The position numbers were made by a program, and so were the translations under genes. The notes under the pieces are model-generated. The model was not told the origin of the DNA and searched no databases. It saw only the letters and a list, made by a program, of their open reading frames with translations. This document shows, piece after piece, positions 1 to 8,207 of a DNA stretch of 64,000 bases. The stretch comes from Thalassomonas actiniarum (GTDB lineage: Bacteria; Pseudomonadota; Gammaproteobacteria; Enterobacterales; Alteromonadaceae), in contig NZ_CP059735.1 of NCBI RefSeq assembly GCF_000948975.2, positions 372,001 to 436,000 on the forward strand, in the 5' to 3' direction. Position 1 is the first letter of the stretch, and each line of letters opens with the position of its first letter.

Positions 1-144
1 TTTAACAGTGTAAGTTTATGCATGTCCCGCTTTGTACTACTTTTAACCTCCACGCTTCTAAAATTACTAAAGAAAAAATAAATATTGACTTTTAATTGAG
101 AAAACTATAATCCTTTGAATAACTTCATAAAAAGGATGTATAAC

Positions 145-933
145 ATGCATAAAAAATTACTAACCGCAACACTACTAGCTTCATTAACAACTTTTTCTGC
201 ATTTTCTAAGGACAACATAATCGTTGATGTTAATAACCCAGTTGTTGGTCTGATCGGTGCGAGTTATGTCGACCCAGAAGCATCAATAAATAACACCGTA
301 GGTTTAACCAGTTTAAATGGCTCATCTTACCGCGGTATTGCCGACTATTTAAAAGCGACAACCATCACAAAAGCAAAAGGTTTAGTGTATCGAGAAAATG
401 CTGAAGGTGGTGCCACCAGTGGTGGTGCTAATGGCTTTAAATCAATGTTACAACAAGCGCAAGAATTGGTAGAGCACACCACACAATGGGCTGACGGTAC
501 ACATATGAAAGCCGCGGTTATATTTTCATTTAATGACTGCAAACATACCTTAGCAGGTTTGTGTCCAAGTCAAAGTGACGTTATTAGCGCTTCAATAAAC
601 AATACACTTGATACGATAAATTACCTGCAAAGTAATAACGTTAAGGTTTTTATTGTACGTGCTCCAAGTTACGATGATCTAGACTTCCCATTAACAGAGC
701 AAATATTTTCAGACGTTATTCCTGGTTTTGCAATGGTTGATGAGCAAGGTTATCAATTGATTCAAGATACTTTCCAAGAATATGTTCATAACCTTGATGG
801 CGTAACAGTTATTGATGCATGGCAAGAATTTGACCATATGGGTGATGGCTTACACCCTGATCACAAAACAAAGCGAAAAGCGGCTAAAGTTATTAACAAA
901 GTACTTGAAAAAGCACTAAAAGATAAAATGTAG
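145..933 (+). CDS. Secreted SGNH/GDSL-family hydrolase
   Basis: A 262-residue protein with a classical signal peptide (MHKKLL, then a hydrophobic stretch ending near SAFS). SGNH-family blocks are visible: a GASY element near residue 40 in the place of the GDS nucleophile motif, an FND element in the middle (block III Asn), and DGLHPD near the C-terminus supplying the Asp and His of the catalytic pair. Family knowledge suggests an esterase, lipase or carbohydrate-deacetylase activity; the substrate cannot be told. I chose the ATG at 145 because AAAGGA at about 131-136 sits 8 nt upstream; a TTG at 115 in the same frame has no such site. The block-I serine context (GAS rather than GDS) is somewhat unusual. 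Low GC like its neighbours to the right. Confidence 0.7.
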   Translation: MHKKLLTATLLASLTTFSAFSKDNIIVDVNNPVVGLIGASYVDPEASINNTVGLTSLNGSSYRGIADYLKATTITKAKGLVYRENAEGGATSGGANGFKSMLQQAQELVEHTTQWADGTHMKAAVIFSFNDCKHTLAGLCPSQSDVISASINNTLDTINYLQSNNVKVFIVRAPSYDDLDFPLTEQIFSDVIPGFAMVDEQGYQLIQDTFQEYVHNLDGVTVIDAWQEFDHMGDGLHPDHKTKRKAAKVINKVLEKALKDKM

Positions 934-1096
934 TTTGTGTTTTATTGAATGCTCCATCAACTGTATTTTGAAGTGCTTTCATTGGGAAATAGATACCTCT
1001 GAATAAATGCAAACTTCCAATAACAAAAGTTATAGGAAATATAATTACGGGCATCAGTTCGATTATCTGTTATAAACTAAAAAATACCAACGTCTT

Positions 1097-1177
1097 GCTC
1101 AGTGGCGTGGTGAAGATGGCTGCTTTTGTGCAGTATTTTTGAACAAAAGAAGACAGCTTTACCACGTCCGCTGGAGC
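1097..1177. repeat. Imperfect inverted repeat (hairpin)
   Basis: Arms of about 24 nt (1106-1129 and 1143-1166) are largely complementary with a few mismatches and a 13-nt loop. The flanks GCTC (1097-1100) and GAGC (1174-1177) extend the pairing. It lies directly after the stop of the leftward small gene, so a transcription-ending hairpin is the simplest reading. The rest of 934-1176 shows nothing else. Confidence 0.5.
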
Positions 1178-1353
1178 TACTTGTCAGGCTTTTTTTTATG
1201 ACCAAACTTTGGCTTACCAACACGAGACAGCAAAAGAGCAATAGCTATGAGCAACATAATCGTGAAGCTATACATACCAAATGTTTGGAAAAACAGTAAT
1301 GAAAGCCCAAATATTACTATGGCTACAAGTAGAAAAAGAAAGTTATTAATCAT
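1177..1353 (-). CDS. 58-residue two-helix membrane protein, candidate immunity partner
   Basis: A short gene read on the minus strand: it begins MINNFLFLLVAIVIFG, has two hydrophobic helices (about residues 3-21 and 26-43) separated by a short FQTFGMYS turn, and a basic tail ending HKKKPDK. Its ATG overlaps the stop of the 154-residue gene as TAATG, so the two are translationally coupled. Small basic two-helix membrane proteins coupled behind a hydrophobic toxin-like gene are typical of immunity proteins, but no family was recognised, so the role is inferred from position and shape only. Confidence 0.6.
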   Translation of the reverse strand: MINNFLFLLVAIVIFGLSLLFFQTFGMYSFTIMLLIAIALLLSRVGKPKFGHKKKPDK

Positions 1354-1817
1354 TATGCGTACTCAAAACTAAGTGGTGAGTTTTTCGCTCTCATACCGAC
1401 GCTTTTTCTGAAAAGATGAGTTTTATCTAAAACTTGAGGATTACGAGTATAAAAAGAATGCCAACCTTTAAATTGTAATTGGTTCTGATAGGTAAATACA
1501 AACATATCAGATATTCGAGAACCACAGCTTAAAGATCTGCCACTAGCAACAGCAATACTACCAATTACAATACCTGTATAACCTGCTGCCCCAAAAGCGG
1601 CGGCAACGGCTAACTTTTCAAGCCCTATAGTGGCACCAATTAATTCCCCCATAGTTGCACCTTTACCTAGGGTACTTAAAGTACTAACAAGAATAGTAGC
1701 AGTGCCTATAGCTGTTTGATAACTATCAAACAATGTTGTCGGAACCGGTGCCCCAAGCTCTTTCATGTTTTCATTGAAGTATTTTTTGAAATCACCTGAT
1801 GCGTAACATGTAGCCAT
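1353..1817 (-). CDS. Glycine/alanine-rich hydrophobic protein, candidate membrane-active toxin
   Basis: A 154-residue protein with no signal peptide. Residues about 33-93 are a run of small-residue hydrophobic helices (many G, A, T, S, I, V, with GxxxG-like spacing such as GKGATMGELIGA), resembling helix-packing segments of pore-forming or membrane-inserting proteins. The rest is polar, with a positively charged C-terminal part. RBS AAGGA lies 6 nt before the ATG. The downstream gene, encoding a tiny two-helix membrane protein, overlaps its stop. I do not recognise the family. A toxin role is inferred from the pair architecture and the accessory setting; an ordinary small membrane protein is the alternative. 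Confidence 0.55.
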   Translation of the reverse strand: MATCYASGDFKKYFNENMKELGAPVPTTLFDSYQTAIGTATILVSTLSTLGKGATMGELIGATIGLEKLAVAAAFGAAGYTGIVIGSIAVASGRSLSCGSRISDMFVFTYQNQLQFKGWHSFYTRNPQVLDKTHLFRKSVGMRAKNSPLSFEYA

Positions 1818-1922
1818 TGTAGTTCCTTTACCTTATGCGCTTCCCTATATTTATAGCCTATTAAGCCTTGGATGCAAGCAAGTCTAACGCCACGCAGGGG
1901 GGCATCCATCTGGCTGGTTTTG

Positions 1923-2717
1923 TTATGTTTTACTGCTATTTACGATACCTTTCATAACTGCGATTAGTGTTTGAGTAATACCGTTGTAATAATTCGTAAA
2001 CCTATCTTTGGTTAAAGGCATAACGGTACCAACCCAAGGTTTTAAAACAGGAAAGTCACGAGCATCTTTTTCGCTAACCTCTCCATATCGATGAAGTAAA
2101 ATATTTCTCACCCTATTGGCTTCTGAAAGATAAAGCTTATTTTCTTCTGTAATATTAATGTTTATATTGATCCATGAGAAAGTTGTTTGTAATCGAGCAA
2201 AGAAATCTATTCCGCCGTTTTCTGTGGCACTTTTGGCTTTAGATTCAACCCTTTGAGCTAAAGATAGGCAAACTTCATGCTCCCAAGGCCACTTTTCTAT
2301 ATCAAAGCGACCCGCCTTGAATTTTTTACTAAGCTCATTCGCTACTTCGTTGTCATTTTTAATGAAATCAGTAAGTATATTTACTATACCAGCTTCAAAT
2401 GATGACCACATACCGATAAAAGAATGGATATAAAGTTCGTGATATTCCTCTTCATCCATTTTTTTTGCCCAAGCTGATAACTCTTCAGCCCCTGCAATAA
2501 TTTGTTTTTTATACTTATACGGGCCGTTTATTTTTTCTAATATTTCTAAGTCACGCTTTTTATGCGCACCAAAATTTAAAGAATGATTAATACATTCTTT
2601 GTAATTTGAAACTAAAAAAAACTCATTAACTATATATGTTGATGCAAGGTGTAAAGAATAAAACTTCCAGCCTTTATTGGGGTCAGTTCCTAATTGCGGC
2701 TTTCTTAAACTAGTCAT
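1923..2717 (-). CDS. HEPN-like protein (RxxxxH motif), function unknown
   Basis: A 264-residue, mostly helical and charged protein without signal or membrane segments. Near the C-terminus, R204-N-I-L-L-H209 fits the Rx4-6H signature of HEPN domains, preceded by a helix (YLSEANRVR) as in HEPN families in which the motif forms an RNase active site. HEPN proteins commonly serve in abortive infection, toxin-antitoxin modules and other defence systems. The surroundings (AT-rich, accessory, near a NACHT ATPase gene) fit that. No partner nucleotidyltransferase is adjacent. The RBS is weak (CGG before the ATG at 2717). The family assignment rests on one motif, so certainty about function is low; that it is a gene is well supported. 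Confidence 0.6.
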   Translation of the reverse strand: MTSLRKPQLGTDPNKGWKFYSLHLASTYIVNEFFLVSNYKECINHSLNFGAHKKRDLEILEKINGPYKYKKQIIAGAEELSAWAKKMDEEEYHELYIHSFIGMWSSFEAGIVNILTDFIKNDNEVANELSKKFKAGRFDIEKWPWEHEVCLSLAQRVESKAKSATENGGIDFFARLQTTFSWINININITEENKLYLSEANRVRNILLHRYGEVSEKDARDFPVLKPWVGTVMPLTKDRFTNYYNGITQTLIAVMKGIVNSSKT

Positions 2718-3202
2718 CCGATTTGACTCGCTCTATTTAAAACATAACAGCTTAACAGACGACATTTTGTCGTCTTTACTGAATTTAATAAACTGTAAAG
2801 TAAACAGATTATCTCATTAGTTCAACTTCTTCACTCTTATTCCGAATATTAAAGAAATAAGTGAAATACGTCTTTTCTCCGTCTAACAAAGCACTTTTAT
2901 AAACAACACCTTGTTTGTATAAATGCACTGCATCGATTTGTCATGTACGAGATAAACACAACTGCTTTTTAATTGGTTATATCTTTGTACAGTTATTCAT
3001 ACAGTATCTATAAATCACTAGAATATTATTTGTCAGCACAGTCGGATTTATCCCGTTTTTTGTACTAAAAATGAAGGTAATTATTAATAGGCACAGGAGG
3101 TCTTACTGGCAAGCAAAGAACAAGTGAACAATTAAGCGCTACCCCCGAGTGCTAAAGACACCCAGAGGCAGCTAACCACAACAGATATAAGAGGTATCCA
3201 TC
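2718..3202. other. AT-rich intergenic stretch
   Basis: 485 nt with no convincing ORF. It must contain the promoters of the leftward HEPN-like gene and the rightward small-gene pair. A short inverted repeat (CTTATT/AATAAG) lies at about 2838-2861. An AGGAGG sequence near 3096 precedes only a nine-codon CTG-initiated reading frame and was not called. Confidence 0.4.
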
Positions 3203-3364
3203 ATGGCTAACCCTAATGATATGTCAGAGTTTCACTCGGTTAAAGTTTCTTTAACAGAAAATACACCTCTCTGCCAACGCCCATCGGCAATGAATGCAAG
3301 CAATCGTAACTTCGCCAGCAGCTGTGCGCCGCTCGCCATCAAGGGAGGCCGGTATCATGTCTGA
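3203..3364 (+). CDS. 53-residue small protein, coupled to the next gene
   Basis: A short reading frame starting MANPNDMSEFHSVK and ending KGGRYHV. An AGAGG site lies about 9 nt before the ATG. Its TGA overlaps the start of the following gene by 8 nt (ATGTCTGA), so that gene's GGGAGG ribosome-binding site lies inside it; this suggests translational coupling. No signal peptide, membrane segment or known motif is visible. It may be a genuine microprotein or merely a leader whose translation sets expression of the downstream gene. Confidence 0.45.
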   Translation: MANPNDMSEFHSVKVSLTENTPLCQRPSAMNASNRNFASSCAPLAIKGGRYHV

Positions 3365-3635
3365 ATCAAATGCAACATCTCAGGAGTATGAGGCCAAAAG
3401 AGCCCAACTATTGAGCGAGAGTCTCGAACTTTGTGACGACTTTAGCAAATTCAGTGATGAATACTCCTTTCTTTGTGATGCTTTTGCCGCGGTTGCCCGA
3501 GAACCAGAATGTATCACCCCGCCAACCAGTGAAGGTATCTGGTATGTGTGCTATCGGCTGAAAATGCAGGTAAGAAGCTACCGGGATAAAATAAACAGCA
3601 TCCACGAAGGCTTACGCGCGATTAAGCGTGGATGA
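3357..3635 (+). CDS. 92-residue helical hypothetical protein
   Basis: The protein begins MSESNATSQEYEAKRAQ and is acidic in its N-terminal half and basic in its C-terminal half (RSYRDKINSIHEGLRAIKRG), with predicted long helices and no signal peptide. The start at 3357 is preferred over an upstream in-frame ATG at 3294 because GGGAGG lies 8 nt before it. Related-looking small helical proteins occur in other marine gammaproteobacteria, but I do not recognise a named family. It is coupled to the 53-residue frame upstream and followed by two hairpins. Confidence 0.6.
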   Translation: MSESNATSQEYEAKRAQLLSESLELCDDFSKFSDEYSFLCDAFAAVAREPECITPPTSEGIWYVCYRLKMQVRSYRDKINSIHEGLRAIKRG

Positions 3636-3777
3636 TCAGGGAAAGCAAGGAAGAGGGGCGGTTGGCTTATTGCCGTATCAGTCGCCCCTATTATATAGAT
3701 TCGCTCTTTGCCGCCAATTCATCCTGTTTTGCTGCAGGCATTAAATGTTTAAAGTAGCTTGTATTTAAAGTTAGACG

Positions 3778-3841
3778 GAGCCTTGTAATGCCATCAGCAC
3801 AAGGCTCTGATATTCAAAAGTTTTTATAGTGTCAACTTTTG
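3778..3841. terminator. Twin hairpins between convergent genes
   Basis: Two consecutive perfect stems: 3778-3786 with 3799-3807 (9 bp, 12-nt loop) and 3815-3822 with 3834-3841 (8 bp, 11-nt loop, A/T-rich arms). They sit between the rightward small gene and the end of the leftward NACHT gene, where a bidirectional terminator is expected. The remainder of 3636-3930 holds nothing else. Confidence 0.5.
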
Positions 3842-3930
3842 GATGTCCCGCGTAGTTCCCGTGACTCTGGCTATGTTCTCCTATGTGCTCTTATATCCTT
3901 CGGGCGGCCATGAAGAATATTGCCCGGCGA

Positions 3931-6900
3931 TTAATCCTCCAGCTCTAATACCCGGCGTATGTTACTCCCTAATTTGTTCAGGATCTCGGTTTTGGCGTTC
4001 TGCTTCCATTCGGCTAGAGCCTGTCGACCCGGTTCACCGAGGGCGTTAAGAAGGTGGAACAGAGCCGGGAATCTATTGACCCAAATTGTATTTTTTTTAT
4101 CTGAGAGTATTTCCTTCAATTTTTCTAGCAAATGAGCATCGCTCCATGGCTGGCCCCGATACCAGGCGAGAACCAGACTGCCGCATTCTTCCTCTTCATT
4201 AAATTGTGTCTTGTTATTGATGAGTGTTTCACAGTCTCCCCATACTGCAACGTCGATTGCATCTCTTGGAAGCAGAGGCTGCATGCCGAAGGCCCATTTG
4301 GCAATTCGTCGTACTTCATGATTTTGTGCGTTTTGCCAAAGCCGGAACAGTGTCAACATCGCTTCTTTGTCCGGTGGATTGTCGGTTAAACCAGCAATTC
4401 CCATCCAAATCATAGCAACTGCCATGGATAAGGTGAGCGGGTTCTCCTCCTCCCCTAACAACCCTTCGATTCGATATCTGAGAGGACGAAACCGTTCGGT
4501 TAGGGTAGCGAAATCTTTGTCCCCATTATTGTGGGCTTGGAAAGCTGACCAAGCAATTGTATTCGCCGCCTTACCTTGTTGTATAGGATCACCGTTGGTG
4601 AGAGCATGCTCCAGTTTAGCTGCCGCCTGCGCTGACATTTGGAAGTGTCTATCCCCAAAAAATTGCTCGATCCCTAGATCCATGATGACGCTTTGGTAGT
4701 TGACCCAATCCTCAGATTGGCCAAAGAATGCATCTTCTGCTACCTCCTGGAACACCCTGCCGAATTTCCCGCGTATAATATGAATTGTGGAACCTGGTAA
4801 CATTTCTTCAGAAGCGTACCGAGCTAATTGTCGGAGGGCATCTCGCAGAGTTGACTCCCTTACTTGGATTTCGTCAAGGACACATTTTCGGAGTAGTGCT
4901 ACATGCGATTCAGTCATGTCCGAAAGGCTATGTTTAAGTTCCTTCGTAGCGCAAATCTCCGTGAGTCGTTGGATTAACCGCTCAGATTTGCGGTTGGCGA
5001 GAACGGCGGAAAGGGGGACTACCTCCCGCCAAGACTCATCCTTGAAATATGGTTCAAGCAAGTCGCTCAGTTCCGCAGCATCATCCCGACCGGGATACTG
5101 TTCTTCCACGAGACCACGGGCGGCGAGGTACTCCTGAAAGGTAAGATGCCGAAACTCATAGACTTCCTCCAATACGCCGTCGATATCCTCGTAGCCGGTT
5201 TGCATCAGGAGGCTGCTACGGTACTCCACACGTTCGATGAACTTGTTAGGTTTGATATCGGCGTATGCCAGCTCAGCCTCAAGTTCCTTCTGTGCTTGCT
5301 GAAGCAGCTTAAGCAGTTGCCGCTTCCCGATGCGCTGTTTGCCTTGTCGCATCATAGCCACCGCGATGTAGGACAATCGGGCAAGGGTTTCCTCCTCATT
5401 TAGCGGTGCGAAGCCCTCAACGTTCCATGTACGGATAAGGACGTTAATCGCTGCCGCGTATAGTTTGACCCGCTTGGTTGGCAGTTCACCGACGTTGCGT
5501 TTGACGACGAGTAGCGTAGTGAGCATGAGCGGGTTTTCGGCGAGGGCTCGAATCCGCTTATTACTCCAGATTGTTTTGGCAAGTTTTATGGCCTCTTCGC
5601 GGTTTTCTCCTGTGTCAGGCAGGACTTCTGCATGCCAGCGCTTGCATAACGTATGAACGTCGTTTTTATCAAAGGAAGCCATCGTCGTGGGTACGCAAAC
5701 ACTGGCAATAACGCCGGCCACCTGACGAAACCCGGCTTCCCGAGAAGTAACGACGAGGGCGGTGTGGGGATACATACCAAGGAATACGCGGAGATTATTG
5801 GCAAACGTGGTTCGTGCGGCTGCGTCGGAAAATTCATCGAGTCCATCGACCAGGAGAAGAGCGCGGCCGGAATTCAGGGCGTCGTCGACTAATTCGCGAA
5901 AAGCGGCGGCGTAGTTGTCGTCCATCTCAGTATGTCGACCCAGGTCGCATAGCAGTTCGCGGATTGGTTCTCTGGTCCGTTCACGCAGATCACGGCAGCG
6001 GAGTAGAAGTGGTAACCAATCGCGCTCTGGCAGGCCGTCTTCAGAGCACGAGCGTCGATCTGGATCGGCGTAGGCCACGGCAAGCCGCTTAAGCAAGGTG
6101 CTCTTTCCGCCACCGGGTTTGGCGAGAATGGAGAAGCGGTTTTGGTTAGTAATAAACTCGCCCACGGGGTGAATTTTGGCTTCGGGTTCTTGTGTGGATT
6201 CGTCGTCTTCCTGAGCGTTGCTTTGAACTTGGAGTTTTAGCGGAACGAAGAGATTCTCCAGAGTCATTTGCTTCGATGCAATAGTCCCTTCCGCAGGCAG
6301 GCCATCGAGCTGGATGTAGCCGCACACTTTGTTGAGCCAGTTTTTGTAATGCTCTAATGCTTCGGCAGTAAGGGTTTTACGATCTGGAGATGCGGGTGGA
6401 GGTGCAAGGTAAGTTAGCTTATGCAGGGAACCTTTGCATTTACGATCGGCTTCGATGACTTGGGCGGCAGCAGTTTCTGAAAGCGGATTACCGTCGGCAT
6501 GAACGAGCGCGAAGTGGGTGACGTCCTTTCCAAGTTCATAGTAGAGTGCCCAGATGTAACCAAGGGGGTGACCAAGAAGTTCGGAAGAGTTGAATTGGGC
6601 TTGGGAATCCAGCCGGGCGTGTTCGGCGCAACGTCCGGCGCGTTCAACGGCTTTTTCTTGAGTTATGATGATATTGGAACGGGTCAGCTCAGTGATGACA
6701 CCTTTGGTGTCTATCGGAATAATGCGGGTCTGCTCGCTGCTACCCCGTTCCTGCTCAATCGCGGATTCAGTGAAACCACCGAGAGATACGAAATAACCTG
6801 CAACGGGTTGACCCTTTTCGCGTTCACGGGTGACCGCACCAAGGATTTTATTCAGATCCGCCCCACCTATGGGTTTTGCGTGAGCTTTACATTCGGCAAT

Positions 6901-7080
6901 CACCAATCTTGATTCGTGACGGTGCCTACCTTCGATGTCGATCTCTCGTCCGGTCTTGTGTACATCAAAACGCAGGTTGTCATAACCTAGTGCATAGAAG
7001 AGATCGGAGACGAGCCGCGTGAAGAGATCGCCACGGCCGTTGTTTGTTGGATCAAGAAGACGAAGAGGGTGTTTTGCCAC
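3931..7080 (-). CDS. Mrr-like nuclease-NACHT STAND ATPase, candidate anti-phage protein
   Basis: A 1049-residue cytoplasmic protein starting at GTG (AAGGA about 10 nt upstream). The N-terminal domain (about 1-130) is a PD-(D/E)XK fold of the Mrr type: D48 in REIDIEG and E63-C-K65 in AECK. A linker containing a YIQLDGL element (about 255-261) leads to a NACHT domain: Walker A GGGKST at 323-328, Walker B LLLVDGLDE ending at E416, sensor TSRE at about 445-448, and the winged-helix FRHLTFQEYLAA at 643-654. The C-terminal 370 residues look like alpha-helical repeats. This layout (effector nuclease, STAND ATPase, repeat sensor) matches bacterial NACHT and Avs-type anti-phage proteins: the repeats recognise a phage product, oligomerisation activates the nuclease. 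It stands alone as a single-gene unit. Its target and phage range are unknown. Confidence 0.85.
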   Translation of the reverse strand: MAKHPLRLLDPTNNGRGDLFTRLVSDLFYALGYDNLRFDVHKTGREIDIEGRHRHESRLVIAECKAHAKPIGGADLNKILGAVTREREKGQPVAGYFVSLGGFTESAIEQERGSSEQTRIIPIDTKGVITELTRSNIIITQEKAVERAGRCAEHARLDSQAQFNSSELLGHPLGYIWALYYELGKDVTHFALVHADGNPLSETAAAQVIEADRKCKGSLHKLTYLAPPPASPDRKTLTAEALEHYKNWLNKVCGYIQLDGLPAEGTIASKQMTLENLFVPLKLQVQSNAQEDDESTQEPEAKIHPVGEFITNQNRFSILAKPGGGKSTLLKRLAVAYADPDRRSCSEDGLPERDWLPLLLRCRDLRERTREPIRELLCDLGRHTEMDDNYAAAFRELVDDALNSGRALLLVDGLDEFSDAAARTTFANNLRVFLGMYPHTALVVTSREAGFRQVAGVIASVCVPTTMASFDKNDVHTLCKRWHAEVLPDTGENREEAIKLAKTIWSNKRIRALAENPLMLTTLLVVKRNVGELPTKRVKLYAAAINVLIRTWNVEGFAPLNEEETLARLSYIAVAMMRQGKQRIGKRQLLKLLQQAQKELEAELAYADIKPNKFIERVEYRSSLLMQTGYEDIDGVLEEVYEFRHLTFQEYLAARGLVEEQYPGRDDAAELSDLLEPYFKDESWREVVPLSAVLANRKSERLIQRLTEICATKELKHSLSDMTESHVALLRKCVLDEIQVRESTLRDALRQLARYASEEMLPGSTIHIIRGKFGRVFQEVAEDAFFGQSEDWVNYQSVIMDLGIEQFFGDRHFQMSAQAAAKLEHALTNGDPIQQGKAANTIAWSAFQAHNNGDKDFATLTERFRPLRYRIEGLLGEEENPLTLSMAVAMIWMGIAGLTDNPPDKEAMLTLFRLWQNAQNHEVRRIAKWAFGMQPLLPRDAIDVAVWGDCETLINNKTQFNEEEECGSLVLAWYRGQPWSDAHLLEKLKEILSDKKNTIWVNRFPALFHLLNALGEPGRQALAEWKQNAKTEILNKLGSNIRRVLELED

Positions 7081-7401
7081 TAGATATAGTCCTTTAATAA
7101 GTTTGAAAACAGTGTCTTAGCGTTCGTTCAGGGGTGAATCGTCGACAATGTTAATCCAATTGGGCATCAAATTCTTATAATATATTTGAGTAAGTTACCA
7201 GCAATATTTGCGGGTTTCAATTTAATCCATTATTTACATAATAAGCTTTGAGATATTTGAGGAAATCAATATCTTGCCGTTACAGTTGTCAGCTTTTTGG
7301 GCAGGCTTATATTAAGAGATCATATTCCTTATTTGAGCTCATACTTGATACATGATAAATTAAATGTACAACTTGTATATACAATTAGGCGGAGCCCTGA
7401 A
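7081..7401. other. Divergent promoter region between the NACHT gene and hutG
   Basis: 321 nt, AT-rich, separating two divergent genes. The right end contains the HutC-like palindrome. An in-frame ATG at 7297 upstream of hutG lacks a ribosome-binding site and was not used as the start. Confidence 0.5.
7373..7384. promoter_or_regulatory. HutC-like operator TTGTATATACAA
   Basis: A perfect 12-bp palindrome, 18 nt before the hutG start codon. HutC (GntR family) represses hut genes at TTGTATATACAA-like sites and is released by urocanate. Its placement directly before hutGF supports induction by histidine/urocanate. hutC itself is not in the window. Confidence 0.75.
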
Positions 7402-8202
7402 ATGTCATCCACTTATACCTTGATCAAAGGCACAGTTCCTTTGTTGATCAGCATGCCGCATAACGGTGAAAAAATTCCACAGGATATTGCCGAAACTATG
7501 GTGCCATCGGCGCTTAAAGTGCCGGATACCGACTGGCATAAGGATAAGTTGTATGATTTTGCCAAGGCCATGGGCGCTTATATCATCATGCCGGAATATA
7601 ACCGCTATGTGATTGATTTAAACCGTGACCCGGATGGCGTGGATCTTTATCCGGGGGCAAACAGCACCGAATTGTGTCCCACTACCGGCTTTGATTTATC
7701 TCCTTTGTATCTTGACGGCAAAACGCCGGATGAAAATGAAATTCAGCGCCGTATCAAAACTTACTGGCAGCCTTATCACCAGGCGCTTAGCAATACCCTG
7801 GCGGAAATCAAAGGGCAGTTTGGCCGGGCGGTTTTGCTTGAAGCCCATTCTATTCTTTCCCATGTGCCAAGGTTTTTCGAAGGCCAGTTGCCAGACTTTA
7901 ATTTCGGCACAGCCAATGGCGCCAGTTGTGCGCCCGAGCTGCTGGAACAAGTGCAGTCGCTCGATTATGCCCCTTATTCCATGGTCTCGAACGGCCGCTT
8001 TAAAGGTGGTTTTATTACCCGGCACTTTGGCCAGCCTGAGCAGGATGTGCATGCCCTGCAGCTGGAATTATCGCAACGTACCTATATGAATGAACCCAGC
8101 CCGGAATATAACGAAGCCCTGGCGGCCGAGGTGAAACCTAAGCTGCAAGCCCTGGTATCGGCTTTGATCAACTTTGCACAGCAGCCGGGACAGGAGAAAT
8201 AA
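7402..8202 (+). CDS. hutG: N-formylglutamate deformylase
   Basis: A 266-residue enzyme that hydrolyses N-formyl-L-glutamate to L-glutamate and formate, the last step of the five-step histidine degradation route. The N-formylglutamate amidohydrolase family is recognisable from SMPHNGEKIP (residues about 17-26), the YVIDLNRDPDG segment, and LLEAHSILSHVPRFFEG, which supply metal-binding and substrate residues. The ATG at 7402 is chosen because GGAG lies 8 nt upstream; a longer frame begins at 7297 without an RBS. Five nt separate it from hutF, so the two form an operon under the HutC-like operator. The formate released has an obvious consumer in the fds operon that follows. Confidence 0.9.
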   Translation: MSSTYTLIKGTVPLLISMPHNGEKIPQDIAETMVPSALKVPDTDWHKDKLYDFAKAMGAYIIMPEYNRYVIDLNRDPDGVDLYPGANSTELCPTTGFDLSPLYLDGKTPDENEIQRRIKTYWQPYHQALSNTLAEIKGQFGRAVLLEAHSILSHVPRFFEGQLPDFNFGTANGASCAPELLEQVQSLDYAPYSMVSNGRFKGGFITRHFGQPEQDVHALQLELSQRTYMNEPSPEYNEALAAEVKPKLQALVSALINFAQQPGQEK

Positions 8203-8207
8203 TCACT

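Noticed and set aside
1097-1190. Integron attC recombination site
   Set aside because: The imperfect inverted repeat has bulges resembling an attC hairpin, but the ends do not fit RYYYAAC/GTTRRRY and no integrase or cassette array is visible.
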